Below, piece after piece: positions 8,051-16,415 of a stretch of DNA of 64,000 nucleotides. Position 1 is the first letter of the stretch. Each line of letters begins with the position of its first letter. The notes beneath the pieces are model-generated. The model did not search any database. It was not told the origin of the DNA and worked only from the letters and a program-made list of their open reading frames with translations. The stretch is from Syntrophorhabdaceae bacterium (GTDB lineage Bacteria; Desulfobacterota; Syntrophorhabdia; Syntrophorhabdales; Syntrophorhabdaceae), in assembly GCA_028698615.1 (NCBI GenBank), contig JAQVWF010000002.1, forward strand, positions 84,527-148,526. The letters run 5' to 3'. Position numbers and translations under genes: made by a program.

Positions 8051-9397
8051 CTATGGGTCCTGTTTCAGCGCCTTCTCCGCAAGGTGCAGGAAGTCATTGA
8101 CGAACCTGTCCGCCCAGCTCTCTCTTATGAGCGGAGAGGCGTAGGCGAAGGTGAGGGAGAGGGTGCTGCCCACCGTCGCAAGGGATATGGCCATGATATG
8201 GTCCGCTGTCCGGCGGCCGCTGACGAGACCGATGTTCTGCAGTATGAAAGGGCTCCTTTCACCGGGGCCGATGCGTCCCGCATCGACAAGAAGACAGGAC
8301 AGGGGGAAGCTCCGTGCCCCCCGCAGTTCTTCGATCCTTTCCGCGGGATCGTGCCCAATATCGACGACCTGGTTTGTGCCGCCTGACGTGAGACGGAGCA
8401 GCCTCTCGCTGTAATCCCTTGCCAAGTCCCAGAGGTCGGAGCGCCCCGTGCCTTCATATTTCAGCCCCGTCTGGGTTTCCAGGCACCATAGCTCGTCATC
8501 GCCTATCCCCACTCCTTCGGATCCTCTGACGCTGATGGGTGTGTCCACCGAAACCCCGGCGCTGTTCCCGAAGTGCTTCCGCATGGTCATCAGCGTAATG
8601 GCCGCCAGGGCGCCACGGAGCGTGGTATTCCTGCGATGGCATTGCTCCTCCAGCGCGGCTGATCTTGCCGGCCCCAGGGCCTCAACGCGAAAACGGGTAT
8701 GCCGTCTGCCCCCGGGCTGGAATTCATGGAAGGACATTGTGTTTCCCGTCCCGTCCCCGGAAAGAGTATTCGTCACTGCCGGGGCCATATCCGCGATAAG
8801 CCGCGCCGGTGCGGCGAGTTCCTCGAGGGACGGACGAACCGGCAAAAGATCCACATGCAGGACCTCGCCCATCAGGATCCTGGCGCAATACAGGACCATC
8901 TCCCCGGCGAGGTGCACCGCACACGCCCCGTCGCCTATCGAATGGTGCAGTGACAGAAGGAGATAGTGGCGTTCGAAGTTGGTCTTGTCCGTTATGAGGA
9001 ATACCCTCCAGAGGTACTTCGACGCATCGAAGAGGGTATCCGCCTCGCGTTCGACGATGGTGTGGACGTCGGTCTTTCCGAGCTCGAAGAATGAGTGGAC
9101 CGGAATGTCGCGGAAAGGCACATCGAAAACGAAAGAAAGCGTGCCGTCCCTCGCGGCGATGCGTGCCTTGAGCGGTGGGTGACGCTCCCAGAGATGACGG
9201 CAGGCGTGCTTCACGAGCTGAATGTCGAGGGGCCCCGCTATCCTCATTGAAACGCACAGCACGGCAGGTCCTCCGAAAAGCTCCTGGTGGACAAGGTGAA
9301 AGAAGGCTTCCCTGTTGCCCAGTTTTCTCTCGGGGGTCGCGGCTGGACGGTCTTTTTCCTTAAAAGCTTTGGCCGGTTGCTTCCGTTCCTTCGTCAT
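8051..9397 (-). CDS. condensation/acyltransferase-fold protein (alcohol acyltransferase-like)
   Basis: The 448-residue protein carries the HHxxxDG active-site motif as LHHSIGDG (about residues 168-175), which marks the chloramphenicol-acetyltransferase-like fold shared by NRPS condensation domains, PapA-type and wax-ester acyltransferases. The N-terminal region (LVHQELFGGPAV, HPPLKARI) and a late PISVRGSEG segment agree with that superfamily. It would transfer an acyl group from CoA or a carrier protein to an alcohol or amine. No carrier protein or synthetase gene is nearby, so the substrate is unknown. The first 25 residues are Lys-rich and poorly ordered. The frame continues beyond the TAG stop (see 7925-8050). 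Confidence 0.75.
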   Translation of the reverse strand: MTKERKQPAKAFKEKDRPAATPERKLGNREAFFHLVHQELFGGPAVLCVSMRIAGPLDIQLVKHACRHLWERHPPLKARIAARDGTLSFVFDVPFRDIPVHSFFELGKTDVHTIVEREADTLFDASKYLWRVFLITDKTNFERHYLLLSLHHSIGDGACAVHLAGEMVLYCARILMGEVLHVDLLPVRPSLEELAAPARLIADMAPAVTNTLSGDGTGNTMSFHEFQPGGRRHTRFRVEALGPARSAALEEQCHRRNTTLRGALAAITLMTMRKHFGNSAGVSVDTPISVRGSEGVGIGDDELWCLETQTGLKYEGTGRSDLWDLARDYSERLLRLTSGGTNQVVDIGHDPAERIEELRGARSFPLSCLLVDAGRIGPGERSPFILQNIGLVSGRRTADHIMAISLATVGSTLSLTFAYASPLIRESWADRFVNDFLHLAEKALKQDP

Positions 9398-9480
9398 GGT
9401 TCATCCATTTTCCTCTGAATGATGCATTTTTTCAACTCCTTTTCGTCTCACAGGACCCCTCCCGGTAAGGTCCGGTTGTC

Positions 9481-9509
9481 TTGACAACTCCGACTGCGAA
9501 TCGTAGCAT
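9481..9509 (+). promoter_or_regulatory. sigma-70 type promoter of the macro-domain gene
   Basis: TTGACA (9481-9486), a 17-bp spacer and TAGCAT (9504-9509) form a good -35/-10 pair. The expected start point is near 9516. The TTG of the -35 box is in frame with the gene and can be mistaken for a start codon. Confidence 0.5.
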
Positions 9510-9561
9510 GTTTAAGGATCGCAATCGATATCACGGCATCGCAATGGTGTACCGGAAGAGC

Positions 9562-10311
9562 ATGCGAATTGGAATTGTTACAGGTGACTTGCTGGATCAG
9601 AAGGTTGACGCTATCGTCAATCCATGGAACAGGAATGTGATCCCCTGGTGGCTGCTGCTGCCCCGGGGAGTATCGGGAGCCATCAAGAAACGCGCGGGTT
9701 ACCGACCGTTCATCGAACTCCGGCACAGCGGCGCACTTCCTCTTGGCGGGGCTTCAGTGACCTCTGCGGGCCGACTGCCCTTCAAGGCGATCATTCACGT
9801 GGCCGGCATCGGTCATGCCTGGCGTTCGTCCGAGAGATCTATCCGTGATTCCGTCCGTTCCGCCCTGAAGGAAGCAAAGACGAGAAAGTTCGGATCCATT
9901 GCGGTCCCATTGATCGGCGCCGGCACCGGGGGCGGATCTGAAGACGATGTTCAGAGGATCATCGAGCAAGAGTGCCGTCATTCCGACTACGACGGTGAGA
10001 TCGTCATTGTGCGCTACAACGGCAAGAAGTGGCCGCCCGGACGCTGTCAGTGTGGTTTGTGGCAGAAGAATCCGGGTGTACTGGCCCGTCAGGGTGTTCC
10101 TGAAGGGTTCTGCGGGTTCTGTGGTGTCTGCGGAGCACCGGGCCATGTCCTGCATTTTCCGGGCGCGGTTCCCGTCACGATCGCCTGGTGCAGAAAGCAT
10201 TACTACAGGGCGATGATACTGCACCCGGGAGGGTCAATAGGCATCTTTCTGTGGGGCCTTGCCGTGCTTGCGGCCGCCGGACTGATAGCGACGTTCACCT
10301 GGCTTTTATGA
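9562..10311 (+). CDS. macro domain protein with cysteine cluster and C-terminal membrane anchor
   Basis: The ATG at 9562 begins the macro fold directly (MRIGIVTGDLLDQKVDAIVN); in-frame codons further upstream fall in or near the promoter. The N-terminal 150 residues are a macro domain, which binds or hydrolyses ADP-ribose derivatives. The glycine-rich loop VPLIGAGTGGG is present, and ALPLGGASVTSAGRLP resembles the other ligand loop. A Cys/His-rich segment follows (CQCG, CGFCGVCGAPGHVLHFPG, AWCRKHY), probably a zinc site, and then one hydrophobic helix (about 225-247) at the C-terminus. This is a tail-anchored arrangement with the catalytic domain in the cytoplasm. It is unusual for bacterial macro proteins. 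The partner or substrate is unknown. Confidence 0.75.
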   Translation: MRIGIVTGDLLDQKVDAIVNPWNRNVIPWWLLLPRGVSGAIKKRAGYRPFIELRHSGALPLGGASVTSAGRLPFKAIIHVAGIGHAWRSSERSIRDSVRSALKEAKTRKFGSIAVPLIGAGTGGGSEDDVQRIIEQECRHSDYDGEIVIVRYNGKKWPPGRCQCGLWQKNPGVLARQGVPEGFCGFCGVCGAPGHVLHFPGAVPVTIAWCRKHYYRAMILHPGGSIGIFLWGLAVLAAAGLIATFTWLL

Positions 10312-10366
10312 GACAGATAACCATCGCGCGGGCCCGTTTCCCCTCGATCATATCCCTCTGCGCGGC

Positions 10367-11302
10367 TCACTTCTTCCTACCGTGTTTCTTCATGGCGTTT
10401 TCGAGGTCATCGAGGAAGATGTCCCGCAGTTCCTTTGGCTCGACGACCTCGACGTGGGGTATCCACTGGTAGACCCAGTTCCGGATGCCCAGGATGCCGT
10501 TGACCCTGAAAGTCACCTCGACGCGGCCGTTGGCCAGTTCACGCTGCTTCTGGCTTGTATGCCAGATCTTTCTCAGGATGAGCGGTTTGTAGACCTCATC
10601 GAATCTCAGTATCACATCGACGGGATCGCCGTCTATGAAAGCGCCGAAGGCTCCGGAGAGTTCCGCTTCCGGTTCAAGGTCGGGCGGAAGAAAATGCCTG
10701 TCCAGGATGGACAGTGACTCTATGCGGTCAAGGGCAAAGGTTCTTGCCGCTTTGTCGCCGTGGTAGTACCCCCTGAAGTACCAGATGCCGTTCTGAAAGA
10801 AGAGATAGTGGGGATCGACGGTGCCAGGCGTTGCCTTCTTTGCGGCGAAGGCCTTATAGGCCATTTCGATCCTCTGGTAGTTGATGATGGCCCGGTGGAT
10901 GGGAGCGAGATACCGCTCCGTGCCGGCCGGGACCGTTTCGGGCGAGAGGACGATATGCTTCAGACCCGGCGAATGTGCAACGGTAAGCTTTTTTTCGATG
11001 CTGCCGAGGCTTTTGTCCATTCCCGGGCCGAAATTGTCGAGCATCTTCCGGGCGAGAGAAAAAGCGAGGGTTTCCTCCACGGAAAGATTCGGTCTTTTCA
11101 GGGTGTATCCGCCGACGAAGGCATAGGTCTTGTTGTTGCGATCATAATCGATGGGGAAATTAGCAGTCTGCAGGGTGCTTATATATCTGTGCACCGTCCG
11201 CTTGCTTACCTCGAGCTCTTCCCGAAGCGAATCCGCCGTGACCTTTGCTCCGCTGTCAAGTTTGTTCAGAATGATCAACAATGAATCGAATTTATAGGAC
11301 AT
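10367..11302 (-). CDS. WYL-domain transcriptional regulator with N-terminal HTH
   Basis: The 311-residue protein has an N-terminal HTH of the DeoR/HTH_11 type (VTADSLREELEVSKRTVHRY, residues 20-40) and a WYL domain (about 140-225; IEMAYKAF, DPHYLFFQNGIWYFRGYY, RTFALDRIESL). A WCX-like C-terminal extension follows (about 230-305). WYL regulators sense nucleic-acid or nucleotide ligands and often control stress or defence genes. A good ribosome binding site (AAGGGGG) precedes the ATG. The gene converges with the macro-domain gene. No target is evident, although the divergent thioesterase gene shares its upstream region. Confidence 0.9.
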   Translation of the reverse strand: MSYKFDSLLIILNKLDSGAKVTADSLREELEVSKRTVHRYISTLQTANFPIDYDRNNKTYAFVGGYTLKRPNLSVEETLAFSLARKMLDNFGPGMDKSLGSIEKKLTVAHSPGLKHIVLSPETVPAGTERYLAPIHRAIINYQRIEMAYKAFAAKKATPGTVDPHYLFFQNGIWYFRGYYHGDKAARTFALDRIESLSILDRHFLPPDLEPEAELSGAFGAFIDGDPVDVILRFDEVYKPLILRKIWHTSQKQRELANGRVEVTFRVNGILGIRNWVYQWIPHVEVVEPKELRDIFLDDLENAMKKHGRKK

Positions 11303-11504
11303 GCATACCCCCTTATTCTTACATCCCGCTCTATCATAGCCGACTGACAGTCTAATGTCATCATCGAGGTATGCCGTGACGTAAAAAAGCTATGTTTCTG
11401 GATGTGGTGCCTGTCAAATGGCATGGGATCGACATTGTTCTAAACATTATTGTTGAAATGTGGGTAGAATAAAGAGAAAAAGGATTGGGAGGAGCGGATA
11501 ATCT

Positions 11505-11978
11505 ATGGATGGACTCTTGCCAGGCTACAAAAAGTGTTTCTTCTGCGGCCCGGCCACCGGCGGTCTTGGTTTGGAATTGCACTATGCCGACGGCAAGGCG
11601 GCGTGCGGATTCACGGCCAGCGACAAGTTTCAGGGCTATGACGGGATGCTTCATGGGGGCATCGTAACCGGGATACTTGACGAGGTTATGTGGTGGACCG
11701 TCTTTATGGGGGCAAGGCAGATGTGCGCAACGTCCAGGATCGAAGTGGAGTTCAAAAGACCGGTTGAGTGCGGAAAGGCGTACCACGCTTCAGGAAGCCT
11801 CCTCAAGAAGACCGGTAAAATTCACTACCTTTCCGGCGTCATCAAGGACGATAGCGGGAAAGTCTGCGCACGGGGCAACGCCTCTTTTCGTGAATGGAGA
11901 TTCACGGTTGAGGAGCTGGCCAGGCACCTCGACTTCAGAGGTGTTTCTCCGGAAATACGAGCTCTTTTTCAATCATAG
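11505..11978 (+). CDS. PaaI-family hotdog thioesterase
   Basis: The 157-residue protein has the hotdog-fold signature GYDGMLHGGIVTGILDEVM (about residues 45-63). The HGG motif and downstream acid are typical of PaaI/YiiD acyl-CoA thioesterases. An N-terminal CFFCGP, common in this subfamily, precedes it. It likely hydrolyses an acyl- or aryl-CoA in the cytoplasm. The gene is divergent from the WYL regulator and is followed by a hairpin. Confidence 0.85.
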   Translation: MDGLLPGYKKCFFCGPATGGLGLELHYADGKAACGFTASDKFQGYDGMLHGGIVTGILDEVMWWTVFMGARQMCATSRIEVEFKRPVECGKAYHASGSLLKKTGKIHYLSGVIKDDSGKVCARGNASFREWRFTVEELARHLDFRGVSPEIRALFQS

Positions 11979-11981
11979 CGC

Positions 11982-12003
11982 ACGTCTGGGTGACCCCAGA
12001 CGT
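11982..12003 (+). terminator. hairpin after the thioesterase gene
   Basis: ACGTCTGGG and CCCAGACGT form a perfect 9-bp stem around TGAC, followed by a short T-rich stretch (TTCTTTAT). It could be a weak intrinsic terminator or an mRNA processing hairpin. The LapA-like gene starts 25 bases later. Confidence 0.5.
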
Positions 12004-12027
12004 TCTTTATCAAGGAGGTTGACTGGT

Positions 12028-12528
12028 ATGAAGATTCGCACGCTGTTGTTGGTGGTGATCATTGCAGGAATTGCTGTTTTCGTCGCTCTCAACTGGAGTT
12101 CCTTCCTGATGCCGACAACTCTTTCTCTGGGGGTTGCCGTTGTTCAGGCGCCGCTCGGACTGGTCATGCTTGGGCTTTTGGTGTTCCTTGCGGTGTTTTT
12201 CCTTGTGTTCCTCGTCTATCTGCAGACGTCGTTTCTTCTGGAGGCCCGCCGCAACGCGAAGGAGTTACAGGAGAAACGGGAGCTTGCAGAGCAGGCCGAG
12301 ACTTCGCGCTTGACTGAACTGCGAGGATTTCTGGATGGGGAGATGAAGAGACAGGTGGAACTGGATGCCCAGTCGAGGGCGGCCGTGCTCGCCAGGCTGG
12401 ACCAACTCGACAATGATCTTCGCTCCGCGGTGGAACAGACGGGGAACACGCTTTCCGCATACATCGATGAACTGGAAGACCGGCTTGAGAGAGGGGGATT
12501 GGCGCCACAGCCGAAAGACCCCGGCTGA
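12028..12528 (+). CDS. LapA-like (DUF1049) inner-membrane protein with coiled coil
   Basis: AAGGAGG precedes the ATG at 12028, so the long upstream frame inside the thioesterase gene is rejected. The 166-residue product has two hydrophobic helices (about 4-22 and 42-70) in a LapA-type hairpin (ALNWSSFLMPTTLSLGV between them). A charged, Glu/Gln/Arg-rich coiled coil follows to about residue 155, with a short Pro-rich tail. LapA-domain proteins act in envelope assembly (LPS or rod-complex related); the exact role here is not determinable. Confidence 0.75.
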   Translation: MKIRTLLLVVIIAGIAVFVALNWSSFLMPTTLSLGVAVVQAPLGLVMLGLLVFLAVFFLVFLVYLQTSFLLEARRNAKELQEKRELAEQAETSRLTELRGFLDGEMKRQVELDAQSRAAVLARLDQLDNDLRSAVEQTGNTLSAYIDELEDRLERGGLAPQPKDPG

Positions 12529-12766
12529 TCGGATTGCCTGGCGCTTGATCTGCTACCTGTGTCCTGCGGCAGAGCATGGCTTTGAAGGGAACGGACCAGC
12601 GATACGGTACGTAATCCGGCCGTCCGATCCTGCCTTCCGTTAAGACGTGCGCATATCCGCTCCGGGCATCCGCCTGCGAGGCGGCGGTGCACATAAATCT
12701 TGACATGAGTGGTGTTGTGGGAGATGATTTTTATGCTTCGATTACGTATCTTAAATTCCGGTGGTG

Positions 12767-13651
12767 ATGATGATCAAAGGAACAACCAAACTGCTGGGGG
12801 TCGTTGGCTACCCCATCGGCCATTCGCTCTCTCCCGTGATGCACAACGCGGCCATAGAGCATCTCAAGGCCGACTATGTCTATGTTCCCTTTTCCGTGCG
12901 GCCTGAAGACCTGGCCGCGGCGCTTCGGGGATTCGAAGCCATGGGTGTGAAAGGTTTCAGCGTCACGATCCCCCATAAACAGACCATCATGCCCTTGCTG
13001 ACGGAGGTCGCTCCCGAGGCGAGGCTCGCGGGTGCCGTGAATGCCGTCTGGCGAACGCAGAGCGGCTGGAAGGGTACCAATTACGATTCTTTCGGCTTTG
13101 TTGCACCCTTGAAAGCAATGGACCGGGATTGGAAGGCCGTCACCCCCGTAATATTGGGAATTGGAGGGGCGGCCAGATCCGTGGTTGTGGGCTGCCATTC
13201 CCTGGGGTGTCCCGAGGTCCACGTTCTTGGGCGAAATCCGGACAAGCTGGCCGCTTTCGCGGAGAGCTGGCGGAACACACCCGTTCAACAAGTTCTAAGG
13301 GTGCATTCATGGGATGAGCTGGAGGGGATGATACCCCGGGCAGGGCTCATCATCAATGCCACTCCCATGGGTATGCATCCCAAGGTTGATCAGATGCCGG
13401 TCTCCGAAGAAATGATCGGGAAGATCCTTCCCGGGACCATCGTCTACGATCTGATCTATGCCCCCAGACCCACCCTGTTCCTGGACAAAGCCAAACGCAA
13501 TGGGGCAATCATCGTCGATGGCCTGGAGATGCTGGTTCAACAGGGAGCAAAGGCCCTGGAGATATGGTTGGATCAGGCTGTGCCTATCGATATCATGCGG
13601 GAGGCGTTATTGGGACAGTCGACGCCTGGTGCCGGAGGCAGGGGCAGTTGA
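12767..13651 (+). CDS. aroE: shikimate dehydrogenase
   Basis: AroE reduces 3-dehydroshikimate with NADPH in the shikimate pathway. The N-terminus shows VGYPIGHSLSPVMHNAA (shikimate-binding Ser residues), then FSVTIPHKQ with the catalytic lysine, GAVNAV and the Rossmann loop ILGIGGAARSV. INATPMGM and GLEMLVQQGAKALEIW come near the C-terminus. The start is uncertain among GTG 12761, ATG 12767 and ATG 12770; GGTGG lies just upstream. About 294 residues is normal. No other aromatic-pathway gene adjoins it. Confidence 0.93.
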   Translation: MMIKGTTKLLGVVGYPIGHSLSPVMHNAAIEHLKADYVYVPFSVRPEDLAAALRGFEAMGVKGFSVTIPHKQTIMPLLTEVAPEARLAGAVNAVWRTQSGWKGTNYDSFGFVAPLKAMDRDWKAVTPVILGIGGAARSVVVGCHSLGCPEVHVLGRNPDKLAAFAESWRNTPVQQVLRVHSWDELEGMIPRAGLIINATPMGMHPKVDQMPVSEEMIGKILPGTIVYDLIYAPRPTLFLDKAKRNGAIIVDGLEMLVQQGAKALEIWLDQAVPIDIMREALLGQSTPGAGGRGS

Positions 13652-13717
13652 CATGCGAGAGCTGAACAAGCCGGAGACGACGATCTCCCGGCCGGGAGAA
13701 TTCTGCCGTTTTCCCCC

Positions 13718-14911
13718 TCAGTGGAACCGGTACAGATGCTCCCGCGTCATGGGGAGGGAGTTGTTCAGGCCGTTGGTGAACAATATCTGGTAGAGACGTA
13801 TATTTCCCCATCGGAAAGCCGCGGCGCTGCCGTTGAGAAAAAGGCGCCACATGCGCACGAGTCGTGCATCGAACATCTCTTCGACCTTGTCCGCGTTTGC
13901 GTCGAAACGCTTGCGCCATTCGTCCAAGGTCGAGGCGTAATGGAGACGAAGGTTCTCGATATCGACGGGAACCAGCTCCTCCTTGCCCATGATCCGGATC
14001 ACGTGGTCAAGCACGGGGATATGGGCTCCGGGGAAGATATACCGCATTGTCCACGGGTCGCCGGCTGCATTTCGCTCCTTTCCCACGGTATGTATGAGGC
14101 CGATGCCTTCTGGCTTCAAAAGTGATCTCGTTCTTTCCATGAACTTCTGGATAAATCCTTTTCCCACATGCTCGAACATGCCGATGGAGACCAGTTTGTC
14201 AAATTGGCCCTTCAGGTTCCGGTAGTCCTGGCGGAGAATGGTGACGGCCTTTCCCAGGCCTTCCTGCGTGACCCTTCTCTCGGCGTATTCGGCTTGTTTC
14301 GGCGAGAGGGTGCACCCCAGGCCTTTCACGCCATAATGACGGGCGGCGTAAAGGAGCATTCCGCCCCATCCGCATCCTATATCTACGAGCGTCTCGCCCT
14401 CCTTGAGTTGAAGCTTCCGGCATATATGCTCGTATTTCTGTTCCTGCGCCTTTTCAAGAGTGTCAGTCCCGTTCCTGAAATAGGCACAGGAATATGTCAT
14501 ACTCTTGTCGAGGTAGTGGCTGTAAAAGTCGTTGCCCAGATCATAGTGGTGTGAGATATTCCCCGGAGATCTCTTCACCGTGTTGAGAGATAAGATATGC
14601 CGCCAGAGAATGGAAGCTCTGGTCCGTGCCGGGAGCTTTATGTCCTGAAAACGGGGGTCAATGCCCATGCGAACAAGTTGCTGGAAATCGCCCTGAACAT
14701 CGATGTTGCCATCGACATACTCTTCGCTGAAACCCATGGATCCCCTGCTGAAGATGCGTTTTGCGGCGGCCTTGGTCTTGAATGCAAGGATGAAAGCAGG
14801 CGGGTTGGTGCCAAATCGTTCTGTCTGGCCATCCCAAAAACACACCTCAAAGGGAATATCGGGCGACCTGGAGCTCAACTGCACAAGGAGTTTCTCGATA
14901 GCTTTTTTCAT
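13718..14911 (-). CDS. cfa: cyclopropane-fatty-acyl-phospholipid synthase
   Basis: The 397-residue protein is a Cfa/Mycolic-acid-synthase family methyltransferase that adds a methylene from SAM to unsaturated phospholipid acyl chains at the membrane. Visible features are ISHHYDLGNDFY, YSCAYF, the SAM site LVDIGCGWGGMLLYAA, the GMFEHVG motif and the FPGAHIPVL segment. AGGGGACAGG precedes the ATG. It is convergent with aroE and stands alone. Confidence 0.93.
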   Translation of the reverse strand: MKKAIEKLLVQLSSRSPDIPFEVCFWDGQTERFGTNPPAFILAFKTKAAAKRIFSRGSMGFSEEYVDGNIDVQGDFQQLVRMGIDPRFQDIKLPARTRASILWRHILSLNTVKRSPGNISHHYDLGNDFYSHYLDKSMTYSCAYFRNGTDTLEKAQEQKYEHICRKLQLKEGETLVDIGCGWGGMLLYAARHYGVKGLGCTLSPKQAEYAERRVTQEGLGKAVTILRQDYRNLKGQFDKLVSIGMFEHVGKGFIQKFMERTRSLLKPEGIGLIHTVGKERNAAGDPWTMRYIFPGAHIPVLDHVIRIMGKEELVPVDIENLRLHYASTLDEWRKRFDANADKVEEMFDARLVRMWRLFLNGSAAAFRWGNIRLYQILFTNGLNNSLPMTREHLYRFH

Positions 14912-15182
14912 ACCTGTCCCCTGTGAACCATCGCTGGTGTTTTGGCCTCAAGTGAAGGTGCAAACGGTCGGTACATTTATTGTCCATCTTCCCGGGGCAG
15001 AATGTCAAGAGGGGCAACCGTAAAACTGTAAAACCATTTCAGATAGTCGATCCTTCGTCGGACCACAATGAGAATATTCCTTGTAAATTATCTTCCATTG
15101 AAGGAAAATGGAAATCGGAATGTTGCGGACGGAGTCGAGAACATCGTCTTGATGATCGCACAAAATGTGAGGAGGAGATAAG

Positions 15183-15422
15183 ATGATGTCGCACCTTCGA
15201 AGGGGAAAAAAGAAATGGATATTGCCGGCCATCGTCGTGATGGCTGGTATGGGAGGCTGCATCGTAAGCTATGAAAAACCCGGCATGACCTCTGCCCAGT
15301 GGGCCAGAGACAAGGCATACTGCGAGCAGGTTGCAGAGAAGGAGTATGCCCGCAAAGGCACCCGGGTTTGTGACGAGGTCGATGCCTGCCTGATAGCCAA
15401 GGGCTGGAAGAGAAGCCAGTAG
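15183..15422 (+). CDS. small putative lipoprotein
   Basis: The 79-residue product starts at ATG 15183 or 15186, after GGAGGAGA. It has a Lys/Arg N-region, a hydrophobic stretch and a lipobox-like AGMGGC, so it is probably acylated. The mature part has three further cysteines (YCEQVAE, RVCDEVDACL), suggesting disulfides. The family was not recognised. A small hairpin (15093-15113) lies in the 270-base gap upstream, in which nothing else was seen. Confidence 0.65.
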   Translation: MMSHLRRGKKKWILPAIVVMAGMGGCIVSYEKPGMTSAQWARDKAYCEQVAEKEYARKGTRVCDEVDACLIAKGWKRSQ

Positions 15423-15541
15423 GGCAAAGCATTCTCGAGCCGCGGAACAACGGTATCGCCGGCACTTTCTTTCCCGGGAAGGACACCGCTGTTGCTCATC
15501 CGTCGGTGACTTCCATTCTCATGCGGCGAAGGGAAAGTATC

Positions 15542-16222
15542 ATGGAGATAACCGATAAAGAACTGAAGACGATCCTGCGTCGACACCGGAAATGGCTCGA
15601 TGGCGAGGATGGCGGCATGTGCGCCAACCTCTCGGGTGCTGACCTCTCGGGCGCCAGCCTTGCAGGAGCGAACCTGTCACATGCCGTCCTCACCGGCGCC
15701 GTCCTCACCGGCGCCAGCCTTGTCAGGGCCAATCTATCCGGGGTTGACCTCTCCCACGCCAATCTCACCGATGCCGATCTGTCGCGGGCCAATTTCTACC
15801 GGGCCACCCTCTCTCACGCCGACCTCACCGGCGCCATACTCTCTCGTTCCAACCTCTCCGGCACGGACGTCTCCCGCGCCAACCTTTCCCGTGCAAGACT
15901 CACCGGTTCCAACCTCTCCCGCGCCGACCTCACCGGCGCCGACCTCAACGAAGCGGACCTCACCGGTACCGACATGGAGCGTGCCGACCTCGCCCTTGCC
16001 GACCTCTCCCGCGCCGACCTCACCGGCGCCAGCCTTTCCTTTGCGGATCTTTCATACGCCGACCTCACCCGCGCCAACCTCACCCGTGTAAACCTCGCCG
16101 GCGTGGACATCTCCCGCGCCAATCTTTCATACGCCAATCTGGCAGGCGCCAACCTCACCCGTGCCGACCTCAACGAGGCCGACCTCACCGGCGCTACCTG
16201 GACAGACGGAACAAAGAAATAG
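15542..16222 (+). CDS. pentapeptide repeat protein
   Basis: Residues 30 to about 218 of this 226-residue protein consist almost entirely of A(D/N)LSx pentapeptides (for example ADLSGASLAGANLSHAVL). They would fold into a right-handed quadrilateral beta helix. The N-terminal 25 residues (MEITDKELKTILRRHRKWL) form a charged helical cap. The ATG at 15542 is chosen because GAAGGGAAAG lies at the right distance; an in-frame ATG at 15521 is possible. No signal peptide is present. Some family members mimic DNA and bind gyrase, but that cannot be inferred here. The 15-base DNA periodicity opens spurious frames on both strands. Confidence 0.92.
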   Translation: MEITDKELKTILRRHRKWLDGEDGGMCANLSGADLSGASLAGANLSHAVLTGAVLTGASLVRANLSGVDLSHANLTDADLSRANFYRATLSHADLTGAILSRSNLSGTDVSRANLSRARLTGSNLSRADLTGADLNEADLTGTDMERADLALADLSRADLTGASLSFADLSYADLTRANLTRVNLAGVDISRANLSYANLAGANLTRADLNEADLTGATWTDGTKK

Positions 16223-16415
16223 AAAGCCCCCCATAAACAGCAGGTTCGTCCCTAAATTAGCCAACCTGGAGACATAACTATTTCAGGGCGAGGTCTGCCG
16301 CGATAAAAATTCCCGTTGTTAAGAACAGGATTCCATCGGAAGGGGCGGCTGCGGATCACTATCCGTGTCCGACCAGGTGGGATCCCGCAAGAAACTCAAG
16401 AAGGGGGTAGTGCTC

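Noticed and set aside
9481..9561. TTG start at 9481 for the macro-domain protein
   Set aside because: The TTG is part of a -35 box with a proper -10 box 17 bp downstream.
11677..12027. N-terminal extension of the LapA-like protein inside the thioesterase gene
   Set aside because: AAGGAGG at 12012-12018 fits the ATG at 12028, and the extension is a shadow of the thioesterase.
15600..16188. Low-complexity frames on both strands in the pentapeptide gene
   Set aside because: They arise from the 15-base repeat; the sense frame has the canonical A(D/N)LxX pattern.
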